The notes: a model not told the origin generated them from the letters alone. Positions 16,755-23,995 are shown, counted from the first letter of the stretch. The stretch: 32,770 nucleotides of DNA from CAZPHU01 sp964586285 (GCA_964586285.1 CAZPHU010000035.1:1-32770); one strand, 5' to 3'. Translations and numbers: made by a program.

Positions 16755-18434
16755 TTAAACAAGCTGGGGCCTCTTACTAACCATCATGTGGTTGGCACCG
16801 CCCGGAGGAACCATCGGTAATACAAGCTCATCTGGATCTATTGCGATCTCAATAAGACAGGGACCCGGATTGATCAGTGCTTCGGCCAAAGCCGCAAGCG
16901 GCTCTTTCTGCTCCGAAATCTGTGTTCCTTTTATCCCAAACTTTTCCGCGATTGCCGCAAAATCGGGCTTTGCCTTAAATGAGGTTGCGATGTATTCCTT
17001 ATTATAAAAAAGCTCCTGCTGCTGCTTGACAAGGCCCAGATGCTCATTGTTAAGCAGAACAATCTTGACGTTTAGTTGCAATTCAGCAAGTGTAGCCAAC
17101 TCCTGGATATTCATGAGAAAAGACCCGTCACCTGTAAAACAGATGACGCACTTTTGGGGATTTTCCAGTGCCGCCCCAATCGCGGCGGGCAAACCAAACC
17201 CCATTGTTCCGAGTCCACCGGAACTCAGAAAGGTGCGAGGGCCACGAAACGGATACGCCTGTGCAGCCCACATCTGATGTTGGCCTACATCGGTCGTGAT
17301 AATCGCATCCTCTTGAGCCAGCGAACCGACAGTGGCAATCAGTGCCAGAGGATGATCGCTGTCGTTTGCCGGATCCATATGATCGTAGTAATTTTTTTTC
17401 AGCCTCCTGATTTCCTTATGCCATCCTGCATTTTCGCCTCCTGAACATTGTTCCGTTAATTTCTCAAGCACTATCCCAACATCCGCCTTAAGCCCTATAT
17501 CGGCTTTCCGAATTTTGTTTATCTCATTTTCGTCGATATCGACATGAACGATTTTTGCATTTGGGCAAAAATGAGAACTCTTTCCAATGGCCCGATCATC
17601 GAAACGAACTCCGAAAGCCAGAAGAAGGTCGGTTTTAGAAAGCGCCTGATTTAAAAATTCGGCCCCATGCATCCCGAGCATCCCCATAAACAATGGATGA
17701 TCGGCTCTAACAGCACCCAACCCCATTAATGTCGAGGCAATAGGTATTTGGGTTTTCTCTGCAAATTCCTTCAGCCTCTTAGATGCACCGCTGTGAATTA
17801 TCCCTCCACCTATATACAAAAAGGGTCTTTTGGCCTGGTTTATCATGTCTACCATTCTATTGATTTCATCAGTAGACGGTGCCTTGATGTTCGGTGCCCT
17901 TCCCGTATCCAATGATTGAAAATCATACTCGATCAAAGCGGTCTGTATGTCTTTTGGGATGTCGATAAGAACAGGCCCAGGCCGCGGGCCTGAGGCAACC
18001 CGAAAAGCCTCGTGCATAATCGGATAAAGCTCCTCGGGTCTGGTTATCTGTTTGCAAAAGCGTGTCACGGGAGCCGCCATCTTGCAAATATCGACCTCCT
18101 GAAATGCGTTGGTGCCCAGCGAAGAGGTAGGAACCTGACCAGTAATGGCGATGATCGGAACCGAATCCATCATGGCATCCGCTAATGCTGTGAGCAGGTT
18201 GGTTGCACCCGGTCCGGATGTCGCAAAGCAAACGGCAGGTTTTCCCGAAGACCGCGCCATCCCCTGTGCAATGAAACCTGCACCCTGCTCATGGCGGGCA
18301 AGGATGTGCGTTATTGAACTCTTCCGCAGCGCATCATACAAAGGCAGATTGTAACCGCCGGGAATACCGGCGATTGTTTTAATCCCAAACCTCTCCAGGA
18401 TCTCAATCGTTAATTCTGCTCCTGTTTTTTTCAT
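16755..18434 (-). CDS. ilvB: acetolactate synthase large subunit
   Basis: This 559-residue ThDP enzyme starts at the ATG at 18434, with AAGGAGA about 5 bases upstream and the family start MKKTGAELTIEILERFGI. The catalytic Glu is about residue 49 (ARHEQGAGFIAQG). ATSGPGATN, the FAD-binding middle region (GVRFDDRAIGK) and the ThDP motif GDGSFLMNIQELATLAEL ... NN follow. It condenses pyruvate to acetolactate for valine and leucine, or pyruvate and 2-ketobutyrate for isoleucine. The leader with Val/Ile/Leu-rich peptides supports the biosynthetic role over the catabolic AlsS type. No regulatory-subunit gene (ilvN) follows, since the next gene is the oxidoreductase. Expression should respond to charged Val/Leu/Ile tRNA through the leader at 18477-18783. 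Confidence 0.95.
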   Translation of the reverse strand: MKKTGAELTIEILERFGIKTIAGIPGGYNLPLYDALRKSSITHILARHEQGAGFIAQGMARSSGKPAVCFATSGPGATNLLTALADAMMDSVPIIAITGQVPTSSLGTNAFQEVDICKMAAPVTRFCKQITRPEELYPIMHEAFRVASGPRPGPVLIDIPKDIQTALIEYDFQSLDTGRAPNIKAPSTDEINRMVDMINQAKRPFLYIGGGIIHSGASKRLKEFAEKTQIPIASTLMGLGAVRADHPLFMGMLGMHGAEFLNQALSKTDLLLAFGVRFDDRAIGKSSHFCPNAKIVHVDIDENEINKIRKADIGLKADVGIVLEKLTEQCSGGENAGWHKEIRRLKKNYYDHMDPANDSDHPLALIATVGSLAQEDAIITTDVGQHQMWAAQAYPFRGPRTFLSSGGLGTMGFGLPAAIGAALENPQKCVICFTGDGSFLMNIQELATLAELQLNVKIVLLNNEHLGLVKQQQELFYNKEYIATSFKAKPDFAAIAEKFGIKGTQISEQKEPLAALAEALINPGPCLIEIAIDPDELVLPMVPPGGANHMMVSKRPQLV

Positions 18435-18476
18435 AACATCTCCTTGGTTTAAGTGTAGGTAAAAAAACGTCTGTTT

Positions 18477-18517
18477 AAAAAAAAAAGCTCCCGTCGGTTT
18501 TCCCACCGACAGGAGCT
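18477..18517 (-). terminator. attenuator terminator 2 of the ilvB leader
   Basis: On the minus strand AGCTCCTGTCGGT (18505-18517) pairs with ACCGACGGGAGCT (18486-18498), a 13-base stem with one G-U pair and a 6-base loop. A run of nine T (18477-18485) follows directly. It lies 42 bases ahead of the ilvB ATG, so it ends transcription before the gene unless an alternative fold forms. Confidence 0.93.
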
Positions 18518-18545
18518 TCAGAAAATTTTTAATGCTCTCGGCGGG
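18502..18545 (-). promoter_or_regulatory. antiterminator fold 2 of the ilvB leader
   Basis: Minus-strand CCCGCCGAGAGC (18534-18545) can pair with GCTCCTGTCGGTGGG (18502-18516): GAGC with GCTC, a 3-base bulge, CCGA with TCGG, one G-U pair, and CCC with GGG, about 12 pairs. The second strand is the 5' arm of terminator 2, so the two folds exclude each other. The first strand starts 2 bases after the leader 2 stop. A ribosome at the stop would cover it, while one stalled in the Val run would leave it free. Confidence 0.75.
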
Positions 18546-18547
18546 AG

Positions 18548-18640
18548 TTATTCGAGTCGATACACCACGACCACTACCGATAGAATTACAGTGACTACTA
18601 CCGTCTGAGGAGCTTCATGCATTTCGTATATATTATTCAT
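18548..18640 (-). CDS. ilvB leader peptide 2 (branched-chain attenuator)
   Basis: This is a 30-codon frame from ATG at 18640 to TAA at 18548. Residues 13-27 read TVVVTVILSVVVVVY: nine Val in all, with Ile, Leu and Thr, typical of ilv/leu leader peptides. The ribosome-binding site is weak (AAAGAAG, 4 bases before the ATG). The position of the stop just ahead of the antiterminator arm, and of the Val codons about 20-70 bases further upstream, fits ribosome-mediated attenuation. It starts 17 bases after terminator 1 on the minus strand. There is no other sign that the peptide itself has a function. Confidence 0.85.
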   Translation of the reverse strand: MNNIYEMHEAPQTVVVTVILSVVVVVYRLE

Positions 18641-18655
18641 AAGACTTCTTTAAAT

Positions 18656-18693
18656 GAAAAAGGCCCCTGCCGACTCAAGATCGGCAGGGGCCT
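18656..18693 (-). terminator. attenuator terminator 1 of the ilvB leader
   Basis: On the minus strand AGGCCCCTGCCGA (18681-18693) and TCGGCAGGGGCCT (18661-18673) form a perfect 13-base GC-rich stem with a 7-base loop, followed by TTTT and C. It is a strong intrinsic terminator and lies between leader peptides 1 and 2. Confidence 0.93.
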
Positions 18694-18727
18694 GTATTCT
18701 GTTATAAATTATCCTCACCCACCGATC
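18679..18727 (-). promoter_or_regulatory. antiterminator fold 1 of the ilvB leader
   Basis: Minus-strand GATCGGTGGG (18718-18727) pairs along all ten bases (two G-U) with CCTGCCGATC (18679-18688), which is part of the 5' arm and loop of terminator 1. The first strand overlaps the last codons of leader 1, directly ahead of its stop, so a ribosome finishing the peptide would mask it and allow termination. Confidence 0.78.
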
Positions 18728-18773
18728 GACTTATAAGCCCGGCACAAGACTACGACAACGGTGGTTAGGATAA
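18709..18773 (-). promoter_or_regulatory. pause hairpin (1:2 stem) of ilvB attenuator 1
   Basis: Minus-strand TTATCCTAACCACC (18760-18773), which are the Ile-Leu-Thr-Thr codons of leader 1, can pair with GGTGGGTGAGGATAA (18709-18723) with one bulge and one or two mismatches. This is the classical 1:2 stem: a ribosome stalled on those codons would block it and free the second arm to form the antiterminator. Confidence 0.7.
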
Positions 18774-18783
18774 ATTTTTTCAT
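18715..18783 (-). CDS. ilvB leader peptide 1 (branched-chain attenuator)
   Basis: This is a 22-codon frame from ATG at 18783 to TGA at 18715. It begins MKKFILTTVVVVLCRAY, so codons 4-12 are a run of Ile, Leu, Thr, Thr, four Val and Leu. The frame is followed 22 bases later by terminator 1, and its codons form strand 1 of a 1:2 hairpin. An AGGG lies about 13 bases before the ATG, which is a long spacing. This is what ilvB/ilvG leader peptides look like in gammaproteobacteria, but the sequence is not a copy of those. Confidence 0.88.
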   Translation of the reverse strand: MKKFILTTVVVVLCRAYKSIGG

Positions 18784-18822
18784 TTTATTAAGATTTCCCT
18801 GTTTTCAGTTTCATATTAAAAA

Positions 18823-18850
18823 AGTATAATCGGGAAAGAAATATATGCAA
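18823..18850 (-). promoter_or_regulatory. promoter of the ilvB leader
   Basis: TTGCAT (18845-18850), a 16-base spacer and TATACT (18823-18828) on the minus strand form a good sigma-70 promoter. Transcription would start near 18816, about 33 bases before leader peptide 1. It sits just after the stop codon of the glycosyltransferase gene, so ilvB has its own promoter. Confidence 0.72.
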
Positions 18851-18864
18851 GCTTTTTTTATGAT

Positions 18865-20580
18865 TTAGTTTTTTCTAATCAGTTTCTCGATTGTAGTAGT
18901 ATCAGATGAACCTGCTTTAGAATCCGTTACCGGATCACGTCTAAGATACACATAGCCATATTCATTTTTCAGCACGTGAAGGTCGGGGAAGTTTTCCAGC
19001 AAGCTCTTTAGCTGATGTGTTCGGGTTACAAAATAGGCGGGCTTTTTGATCGGTCCGCTAAGCAGCCAGTGTTTGTCGTAGGCCTCTTTTTTATCCAGAG
19101 GAGTTTTCCTTAAATAGAATTCATCCGCATATGTCTTAAAGAGCGACCGTGCGTATACATCCCGCCCGGCCAAACTTTTGTAAAATTCTATTGGGCCGCG
19201 CTGAGAATGGTTTTCCACCCTGCCGACAAACCCTATCATTGTGACTTGTATTCCAATCGCACTGACAATGAACAGCGCAGTTGCCCCACTCCAGACTCTA
19301 TTGCGTGCAGCATGAAGTAGAGAGAGTAAAACCCCAGATCCATAAAGAAACCCAATCGCCGCCAGCCCTAAACTCCAATCAACCGGCTTAGACAACATTC
19401 CAACCGTGTACGGATCGTCGATCAGATGAAGCCACCGCTCGCGGTAAACCATCAAGACGGGGAATGCCATTAGGACTATGCCAATTAAGGTCGAAAAACT
19501 ACCTATAAAAATGCTTTCAAAACGACGCCATTTGAGTTTACCGGTAACAATCGCATGAAGATGATAAGCAGCCAGGAACGTTACCGGAAAGTACACAAGC
19601 GACGAATAGAGTACTGTTTTAGTTCTAACTATGGAAAACAGTATAAGCACTACCCAGAACAGAATCAACATCCAGCGCTTGAAAACATGTTGTTTTTGGT
19701 TTGAATCGGCTGAAAAGAAGAATGCTCGCACAGCGAAAATCGAAGCCGGGAAGACTCCGAAGAGCGTAATCAGAAAATGAAAATAAAAAGGCCTTCCATG
19801 CCCGGCATCCTGTGTGCTGAACAACCGCAGATGATAGCGAATAAATTCTTCCATAAACCACGTGCCGTGCCAAATAGTCTCGGTCCCGTAGAATAAAAGC
19901 GCTATGAGTGCCGTGCCTGCTGTAAAAACGCCAATTTCTTTGATTGAGAATGTTTTCCATGAACGGCTGAGGACCTGGAAAACCCCCGTCGCCAGCAAAA
20001 CGAGAAGATAAGCGACAGGCCCCTTGGTTAAAACGGCAAGGCCGATAAAGGCTCCGCCAAAAAAGAACCTGCGAAGAGTGCGGTCATCAGGATCACCCGT
20101 CGCCCGGGCAAGATTGTAAATGCCAAGAAAAATAAACAGATTGAAAACAGGATCTATTATCCCGGATTTGAAAAAGATATGGGGTAAAAAAGATCCAAGA
20201 AAGGCAAGTGACCAAAGAAAACCAAATTTTCTATCATACAGTCGCTTCCCTATACCATAAACGATTAAAAGGGTGGCTATACCAAACATTGCATTCACAA
20301 ATCGAGCAGCAAATTCGGTAACTCCGAACGCTTTCATTGACAGGGCCTGGAGCCAGAAAAACAGAGGCGGTTTTTCCCAAAACGGTTGAAAATCAATATT
20401 CACCCGCATAAAATCGCCGGTCACAATCATTTCCCGTGCAGCTTCCGCGAAGTTAATCTCATCCCAGTCGAACAGATGAACCGAGCCCAGAAATGGAATA
20501 AAAAAGAACAAGCCCAAAGCTACGATGATCAAACGATCGCGTATAGCAGGTCTATTAAAAAACGTAACTACTTTTGACAT
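18865..20580 (-). CDS. ArnT-like family 39 glycosyltransferase, polytopic membrane protein
   Basis: This 571-residue protein has about 11-12 hydrophobic spans in the first 450 residues. It carries the family motifs of the ArnT/PMT group: the acidic pair in LFDWDEINFAEAAREM near residues 37-52, then FWEKPPLFFWLQALSMK and the later VLTKGPVAYLL. Such enzymes use polyprenyl-phosphate sugars and transfer the sugar to lipid A, glycans or proteins on the periplasmic side. The C-terminal ~130 residues are soluble and end with a Ser/Thr-rich stretch. The sugar and acceptor cannot be told from sequence, and resistance to cationic peptides should not be assumed. It lies 90 bases after the small Cys-rich gene. 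Confidence 0.85.
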   Translation of the reverse strand: MSKVVTFFNRPAIRDRLIIVALGLFFFIPFLGSVHLFDWDEINFAEAAREMIVTGDFMRVNIDFQPFWEKPPLFFWLQALSMKAFGVTEFAARFVNAMFGIATLLIVYGIGKRLYDRKFGFLWSLAFLGSFLPHIFFKSGIIDPVFNLFIFLGIYNLARATGDPDDRTLRRFFFGGAFIGLAVLTKGPVAYLLVLLATGVFQVLSRSWKTFSIKEIGVFTAGTALIALLFYGTETIWHGTWFMEEFIRYHLRLFSTQDAGHGRPFYFHFLITLFGVFPASIFAVRAFFFSADSNQKQHVFKRWMLILFWVVLILFSIVRTKTVLYSSLVYFPVTFLAAYHLHAIVTGKLKWRRFESIFIGSFSTLIGIVLMAFPVLMVYRERWLHLIDDPYTVGMLSKPVDWSLGLAAIGFLYGSGVLLSLLHAARNRVWSGATALFIVSAIGIQVTMIGFVGRVENHSQRGPIEFYKSLAGRDVYARSLFKTYADEFYLRKTPLDKKEAYDKHWLLSGPIKKPAYFVTRTHQLKSLLENFPDLHVLKNEYGYVYLRRDPVTDSKAGSSDTTTIEKLIRKN

Positions 20581-20670
20581 TGAAACCCTTATTGGACGAG
20601 TCAGTTGTGAATCGAGGATAGAAATATAACAGATGATCCCCCAGGATGTGAAATAGCGACTAAAAATTAC

Positions 20671-20841
20671 CTATTCAGATTTGTTGTAATCATCGGGTAT
20701 GTTACTCTTTTGTTCGCACGATTCGCAGCTTCCGCTACTGCAGCTGTCGCATCCTTTATCCCTGAAAGCGCCGCGAAGCCAGTACAATAATCCAACCAGT
20801 GCAATCATCACAATTACAGTTACTAAAATATTCTGTATCAT
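20671..20841 (-). CDS. small Cys-rich membrane protein, FeoB-associated type
   Basis: This 56-residue frame from ATG at 20841 is short enough to be missed by length cut-offs. It has one membrane helix (about 4-22, ILVTVIVMIALVGLLYW) and a Cys-rich tail, CDSCSSGSCESCEQK (31-45), with five Cys. That layout matches the FeoB-associated Cys-rich membrane proteins that usually follow feoB in ferrous-iron operons. AAAGGA stands about 9 bases before the ATG. It follows feoA by about 290 bases with no feoB between them. The tail could bind Fe(II) or another metal (inference). Confidence 0.75.
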   Translation of the reverse strand: MIQNILVTVIVMIALVGLLYWLRGAFRDKGCDSCSSGSCESCEQKSNIPDDYNKSE

Positions 20842-21133
20842 ATCGGATATCCTTTCCCTAAACAGAATACGCGCGAAAGTTGTTTTATATCATTGAAATC
20901 CGATGATTTTTCCGCCCCGATAAATCGCAAAGGCAATCATGCAGACAGGCACCAACTTTCAAAATAAAGAAAAGACAGACCGTTTCCGGCTCTTCACCCC
21001 CACCACGGTACTGTCCAAGTCATGTGAATCAAGATAAAGAACGAGGTGAACGAAGCCCAAGAGCTGCGCGCTTCCTTAGATATATATGATCTATCAGGAT
21101 TATCCCAACCAGCTGTCGAAAATTATGTTTCGT
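20842..21133. other. gap where feoB would be expected
   Basis: In the usual feoA-feoB-small-protein order a gene of about 2 kb would be here. These 292 bases hold no long minus-strand frame and no G-protein motif. One short frame, LVPVCMIAFAIYRGGKIIGF, ends near 20900; it is hydrophobic but too short to call a remnant. No terminator was recognised. Confidence 0.45.
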
Positions 21134-21382
21134 TTAGTCCACCTGCTCCTTTTCTTTTTTCTCGACTTCTACCTCCAACAAACTCGCTTCGCTAATTCTG
21201 AGGCTTACATGAGAATTTTTGATAAGCAACTCGAGTGGGTCTCGAAGGGGAGCATACTTCACAATCTTCAGCACAGCCCCTTTGGTGAATCCCATCTCTA
21301 GTAACCTTTTACGAATCGATCCTGTTCCTCCAACCTTTTGAATACTTACCTCATCACCTTCACGGCAATCCGTCAGTCTCAC
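21134..21382 (-). CDS. feoA: FeoA-like ferrous iron transport protein
   Basis: This 82-residue protein is one SH3-like FeoA domain. It has the family start MRLTDCREGDEVSIQKVGG, followed by RKRLLEMGFTKGAVLKIVKYAPLRDP and ISEASLLEVEV. FeoA is a cytoplasmic partner of the FeoB Fe(II) transporter. It is preceded at 66 bases by the Fur-FeoA gene on the same strand. A highly charged end (EVEKKEKEQVD) is probably disordered. The lack of a neighbouring feoB leaves its partner open. Confidence 0.92.
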   Translation of the reverse strand: MRLTDCREGDEVSIQKVGGTGSIRKRLLEMGFTKGAVLKIVKYAPLRDPLELLIKNSHVSLRISEASLLEVEVEKKEKEQVD

Positions 21383-21448
21383 TGAATTCTTCCTCCTGAA
21401 GATATCGAATGCTTACCGAGACAAGCCATTTCCTTTGGCAAGCGCACT

Positions 21449-22111
21449 TTACTGCAGTAAATGCACTTGAACCCTATGGCTTTGTCCCTGCCCCAGCGCG
21501 ATTCTAACCCCATTGATACATACAACCAACATCCCCGATGAATTGTTAATTACTTCTCCCTGAGCACCGGGAACGATTCCCATATCCATCAACCTGCGTC
21601 CGTGCATCCCACCATGCCTGTGTCTACTCGCAATGTTCTCCACTCTGAATTTACCACCTCTTTCCACCATCGCCAGGGGAATAAGCCTTCGGGTCTGCTC
21701 ACCAAAACAACTTGAGCATAAACCGTGAATTTGCAGTTTGTGATTAAACGCATGGAAACCTCTTTTAGCTGCCTCTTCCAGTTGCATCTGTTCTATCTTG
21801 GGAGCATAGAATTCAAGGATTTTCCCACACCGCACACAGTAGAAATGATCATGGTGCTCATTTAGATGAAGATGTTCGTAAACCGTGCGTCCATCAAATG
21901 TCTTCCTGACCGCAAAGCCGTAATCGACAAGAATCTGCATGGTTTTCTCAACCTGTTGCCTGCTTACAACCGGTTCAATTTGGTTCGCCCGATGTTCCAA
22001 CTGTTCTATAGTCAGATGCTCATCTGAAGAAAAAAAGCTTTTTACGATTTCTTTGACATCCGCACTAACCTGAATATCATTGATTTCAAGAAACCGCAGG
22101 CATTCTTTCAT
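21449..22111 (-). CDS. Fur-family regulator fused to a C-terminal FeoA domain
   Basis: The start is taken as the ATG at 22111, 7 bases after the fur stop, giving 220 residues. Residues 1-140 are a Fur-type protein: a divergent winged helix (QQVEKTMQILVDYGFAVRKT), the His-rich HLHLNEHHDHFYCVRCGK segment, and two CxxC pairs (C92/C95 and C132/C135) for the structural zinc. Residues 143-218 are a FeoA/SH3-like domain (IPLAMVERGGKFRVENIASR, then RRLMDMGIVPGAQGEVI and VRIALG). DtxR-family repressors commonly carry such a domain; a Fur protein with one is unusual. It may let the repressor sense or interact with the Feo system. A TTG start at 22159 would overlap fur and has no better ribosome-binding site. 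Confidence 0.85.
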   Translation of the reverse strand: MKECLRFLEINDIQVSADVKEIVKSFFSSDEHLTIEQLEHRANQIEPVVSRQQVEKTMQILVDYGFAVRKTFDGRTVYEHLHLNEHHDHFYCVRCGKILEFYAPKIEQMQLEEAAKRGFHAFNHKLQIHGLCSSCFGEQTRRLIPLAMVERGGKFRVENIASRHRHGGMHGRRLMDMGIVPGAQGEVINNSSGMLVVCINGVRIALGQGQSHRVQVHLLQ

Positions 22112-22118
22112 TATATGG

Positions 22119-22562
22119 TCATGGTTTGCTAGATTCACTACAACACTCGCATAGGCCAAAAATTTGTATTGTATGTCGTTTTATTTTGAAGCGATTTGTT
22201 CTTGCTATATCGCCGATTCTTAGCTCCAACTCAGAATCGACAAATTCTTCGACTTTCCCGCATTTTTCACAGATGAGGTGCTCATGGTGTGATGCTCCTT
22301 TGACCAGTTCAAAATGCGCATGAGAGTGGTTGAAGTCAATTTTTCGAATTATCCCGGCGTTTTCGAGGTGGGTGATGGTTCTATACACAGTTGCTCTACT
22401 TACAGATGCGCTTTTGCATTGAATAATCTTTACAAGCTCCTCTACATCAAAATGAGAGGGCCCGCCGACTATTTCCTCCAGAACGGCCTTTCTCTGAGGA
22501 GTACGGGCAAGCCCCTCTCTGTTCAGATAATTCATAAACGTGGAAAATATATCGGCTTTCAT
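22119..22562 (-). CDS. fur: Fur-family ferric uptake regulator
   Basis: This 147-residue protein (start at the ATG at 22562) has the Fur winged helix (ARTPQRKAVLEEIVGGPSHF, SRATVYRTITHLENAGIIRKI). The metal sites are HAHFELVKGASHHEHLICEK, and the CEKC and CECC pairs serve the structural zinc. A longer frame to 22601 starts too close to a TATAAT box at 22609-22614 to be the likely start. Fur-type proteins repress iron-uptake genes with Fe(II) bound; PerR and Zur types look similar, so the exact sensor class is not certain. It is the first gene of the run fur, fur-feoA, feoA. The neighbouring direct repeats suggest self-control. Confidence 0.9.
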   Translation of the reverse strand: MKADIFSTFMNYLNREGLARTPQRKAVLEEIVGGPSHFDVEELVKIIQCKSASVSRATVYRTITHLENAGIIRKIDFNHSHAHFELVKGASHHEHLICEKCGKVEEFVDSELELRIGDIARTNRFKIKRHTIQIFGLCECCSESSKP

Positions 22563-22587
22563 TAAAGCGCTTATACCCCCATAACTG

Positions 22588-22642
22588 AGATTGTATCTCA
22601 TCTAAACTATTATATGCGTTTTTCTTATTGCAAGATTGTATC
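22588..22642 (-). promoter_or_regulatory. fur promoter region with repeated 10-base motif
   Basis: AGATTGTATC occurs at 22588-22597 and 22633-22642 (same orientation, starts 45 bases apart). Between them lies TATAAT on the minus strand (22609-22614). The first copy is part of a perfect inverted repeat TGAGAT-TGT-ATCTCA (22587-22601 approx.). This arrangement around the -10 box looks like an operator, possibly for Fur itself. It does not match the E. coli Fur box well. Confidence 0.5.
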
Positions 22643-22762
22643 ATTTGTTTACATACTGTATACAGAGATGTATTTTCTAACCTGTTTTGATTCATACGGC
22701 TTACTTCATTTTCTCTGAATATTCACAATTGCCCCTCTTCCTCGTGGTGTAAAAGGCAAAAT

Positions 22763-23995
22763 ATGAGGCCCTTATATTCATTTCTTCTGTGCGCGGCGTT
22801 TTTAGTGATTTTTACCCAGCACTCTGTTGCGTCTAATACTGCCAAGCCCACTCGCACATTCGTAGATTCGGTTCGCCAATCAGCCTCATTTTACGTGCAT
22901 AAAGACTGCGATCCACTGCTTTGGGCACAGCACACTTCGATCTCGGCCCAAAGTTCGGCTCTGGGTTTTTCCGGTCTTGCGCTTACAAACGAACTGTCAA
23001 CCGCATTCCTAAACCCGTCACTGCTGTTTTCACAGCGATCCGACAAGTCTCCGATAGTCTTTGGTATTTCCTACGGTCGAGACTCACTTTTTCAGGACTA
23101 CATCACCGGCGGCGGCATCAGAGGCAAACTTTCGCCGAACCTATGCATGGGATTGCAATACCGATACATGAGAGAATCCGACCTTTTTAATCATCAGGAC
23201 TTAAACCTTTCATTGGCAGGCCGACTGTTCGGTGAAAGTTTTAACCAGGGGCCGGTTGATTTGGGAATAAACGTCCGATGGGAAAAGATGAAATTCACTA
23301 AATCGGTAAACGGTTCTTATGTGGTGCAAGGAAGAATCGGCGGCTCGAGTCACAATATGGAAATTAGTTCGGTTGAGGTTGGCCCAAAAGAGCAGGTTAC
23401 CTATACCGAAGACAGGATTATTTTAGATTTAGGCCTGTTTCAGCGGAAAATAGCTGAATATCTTGATTTCGGTATAGTGTTTCATAACCTGGCGGGATAT
23501 AGAATGAGCGCCAACAAGCCGGTGATAAAGCATAAACGTCTTTACCTTCCAGTCGATACGCTTGCAGGCAATGAGAACCAAAACCTTGATACTACCGGCT
23601 ATATAGATTCCCTGGATGTTGAATCTGAGGAAATTTCCGAATGGACTGAAGGCTACTACAGGCGAATGAGTGCGGGGGTTGTCTTTCATAAGCCATTAAT
23701 TCAGAGAAAAATACTCATCCGTATTCCAATCGATGTGGAATTTCTGGGACTTCTTGACCGTTCCATTAAGACTCATACCGTTTTGCGTACCGGGGCCGAG
23801 CTGTGGATTCGGGAAAATTACTGCCTGCGCTTTGGATATGCACGCGCTCCACATACTTATAGCTTAAATTTCGACGGTATGAAGAATTTCAATCTGTTCA
23901 GTGGTGGAGCGGGAATACGCTTCGACAAGGTTTCACTCGATTTTTATATCAAAGGATCACAGGAATGGGGAGTGGCCGCAAATTTAGGACTATAA
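22763..23995 (+). CDS. PorV/UPF0164-like outer-membrane beta-barrel protein
   Basis: This 410-residue protein begins with a signal peptide (MRPLYSFLLCAAFLVIFTQHSVAS). It then shows ISAQSSALGFSGLALTNELSTAFLNPSLLF, a typical UPF0164/PorV start. The remainder has alternating hydrophobic strands and turns, ending with GVAANLGL. AAAGG lies 6 bases before the ATG. Function is unknown; the family covers porin-like and secretion-associated barrels. It is divergent from fur and overlaps the following small gene tail to tail by 6 bases. Confidence 0.72.
   Translation: MRPLYSFLLCAAFLVIFTQHSVASNTAKPTRTFVDSVRQSASFYVHKDCDPLLWAQHTSISAQSSALGFSGLALTNELSTAFLNPSLLFSQRSDKSPIVFGISYGRDSLFQDYITGGGIRGKLSPNLCMGLQYRYMRESDLFNHQDLNLSLAGRLFGESFNQGPVDLGINVRWEKMKFTKSVNGSYVVQGRIGGSSHNMEISSVEVGPKEQVTYTEDRIILDLGLFQRKIAEYLDFGIVFHNLAGYRMSANKPVIKHKRLYLPVDTLAGNENQNLDTTGYIDSLDVESEEISEWTEGYYRRMSAGVVFHKPLIQRKILIRIPIDVEFLGLLDRSIKTHTVLRTGAELWIRENYCLRFGYARAPHTYSLNFDGMKNFNLFSGGAGIRFDKVSLDFYIKGSQEWGVAANLGL

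Noticed and set aside
18457..18783. T-box riboswitch as the control of ilvB
   Set aside because: No T-box core (TGGNACCGCG-like) or specifier stem was seen, while two peptide frames with control codons are present.
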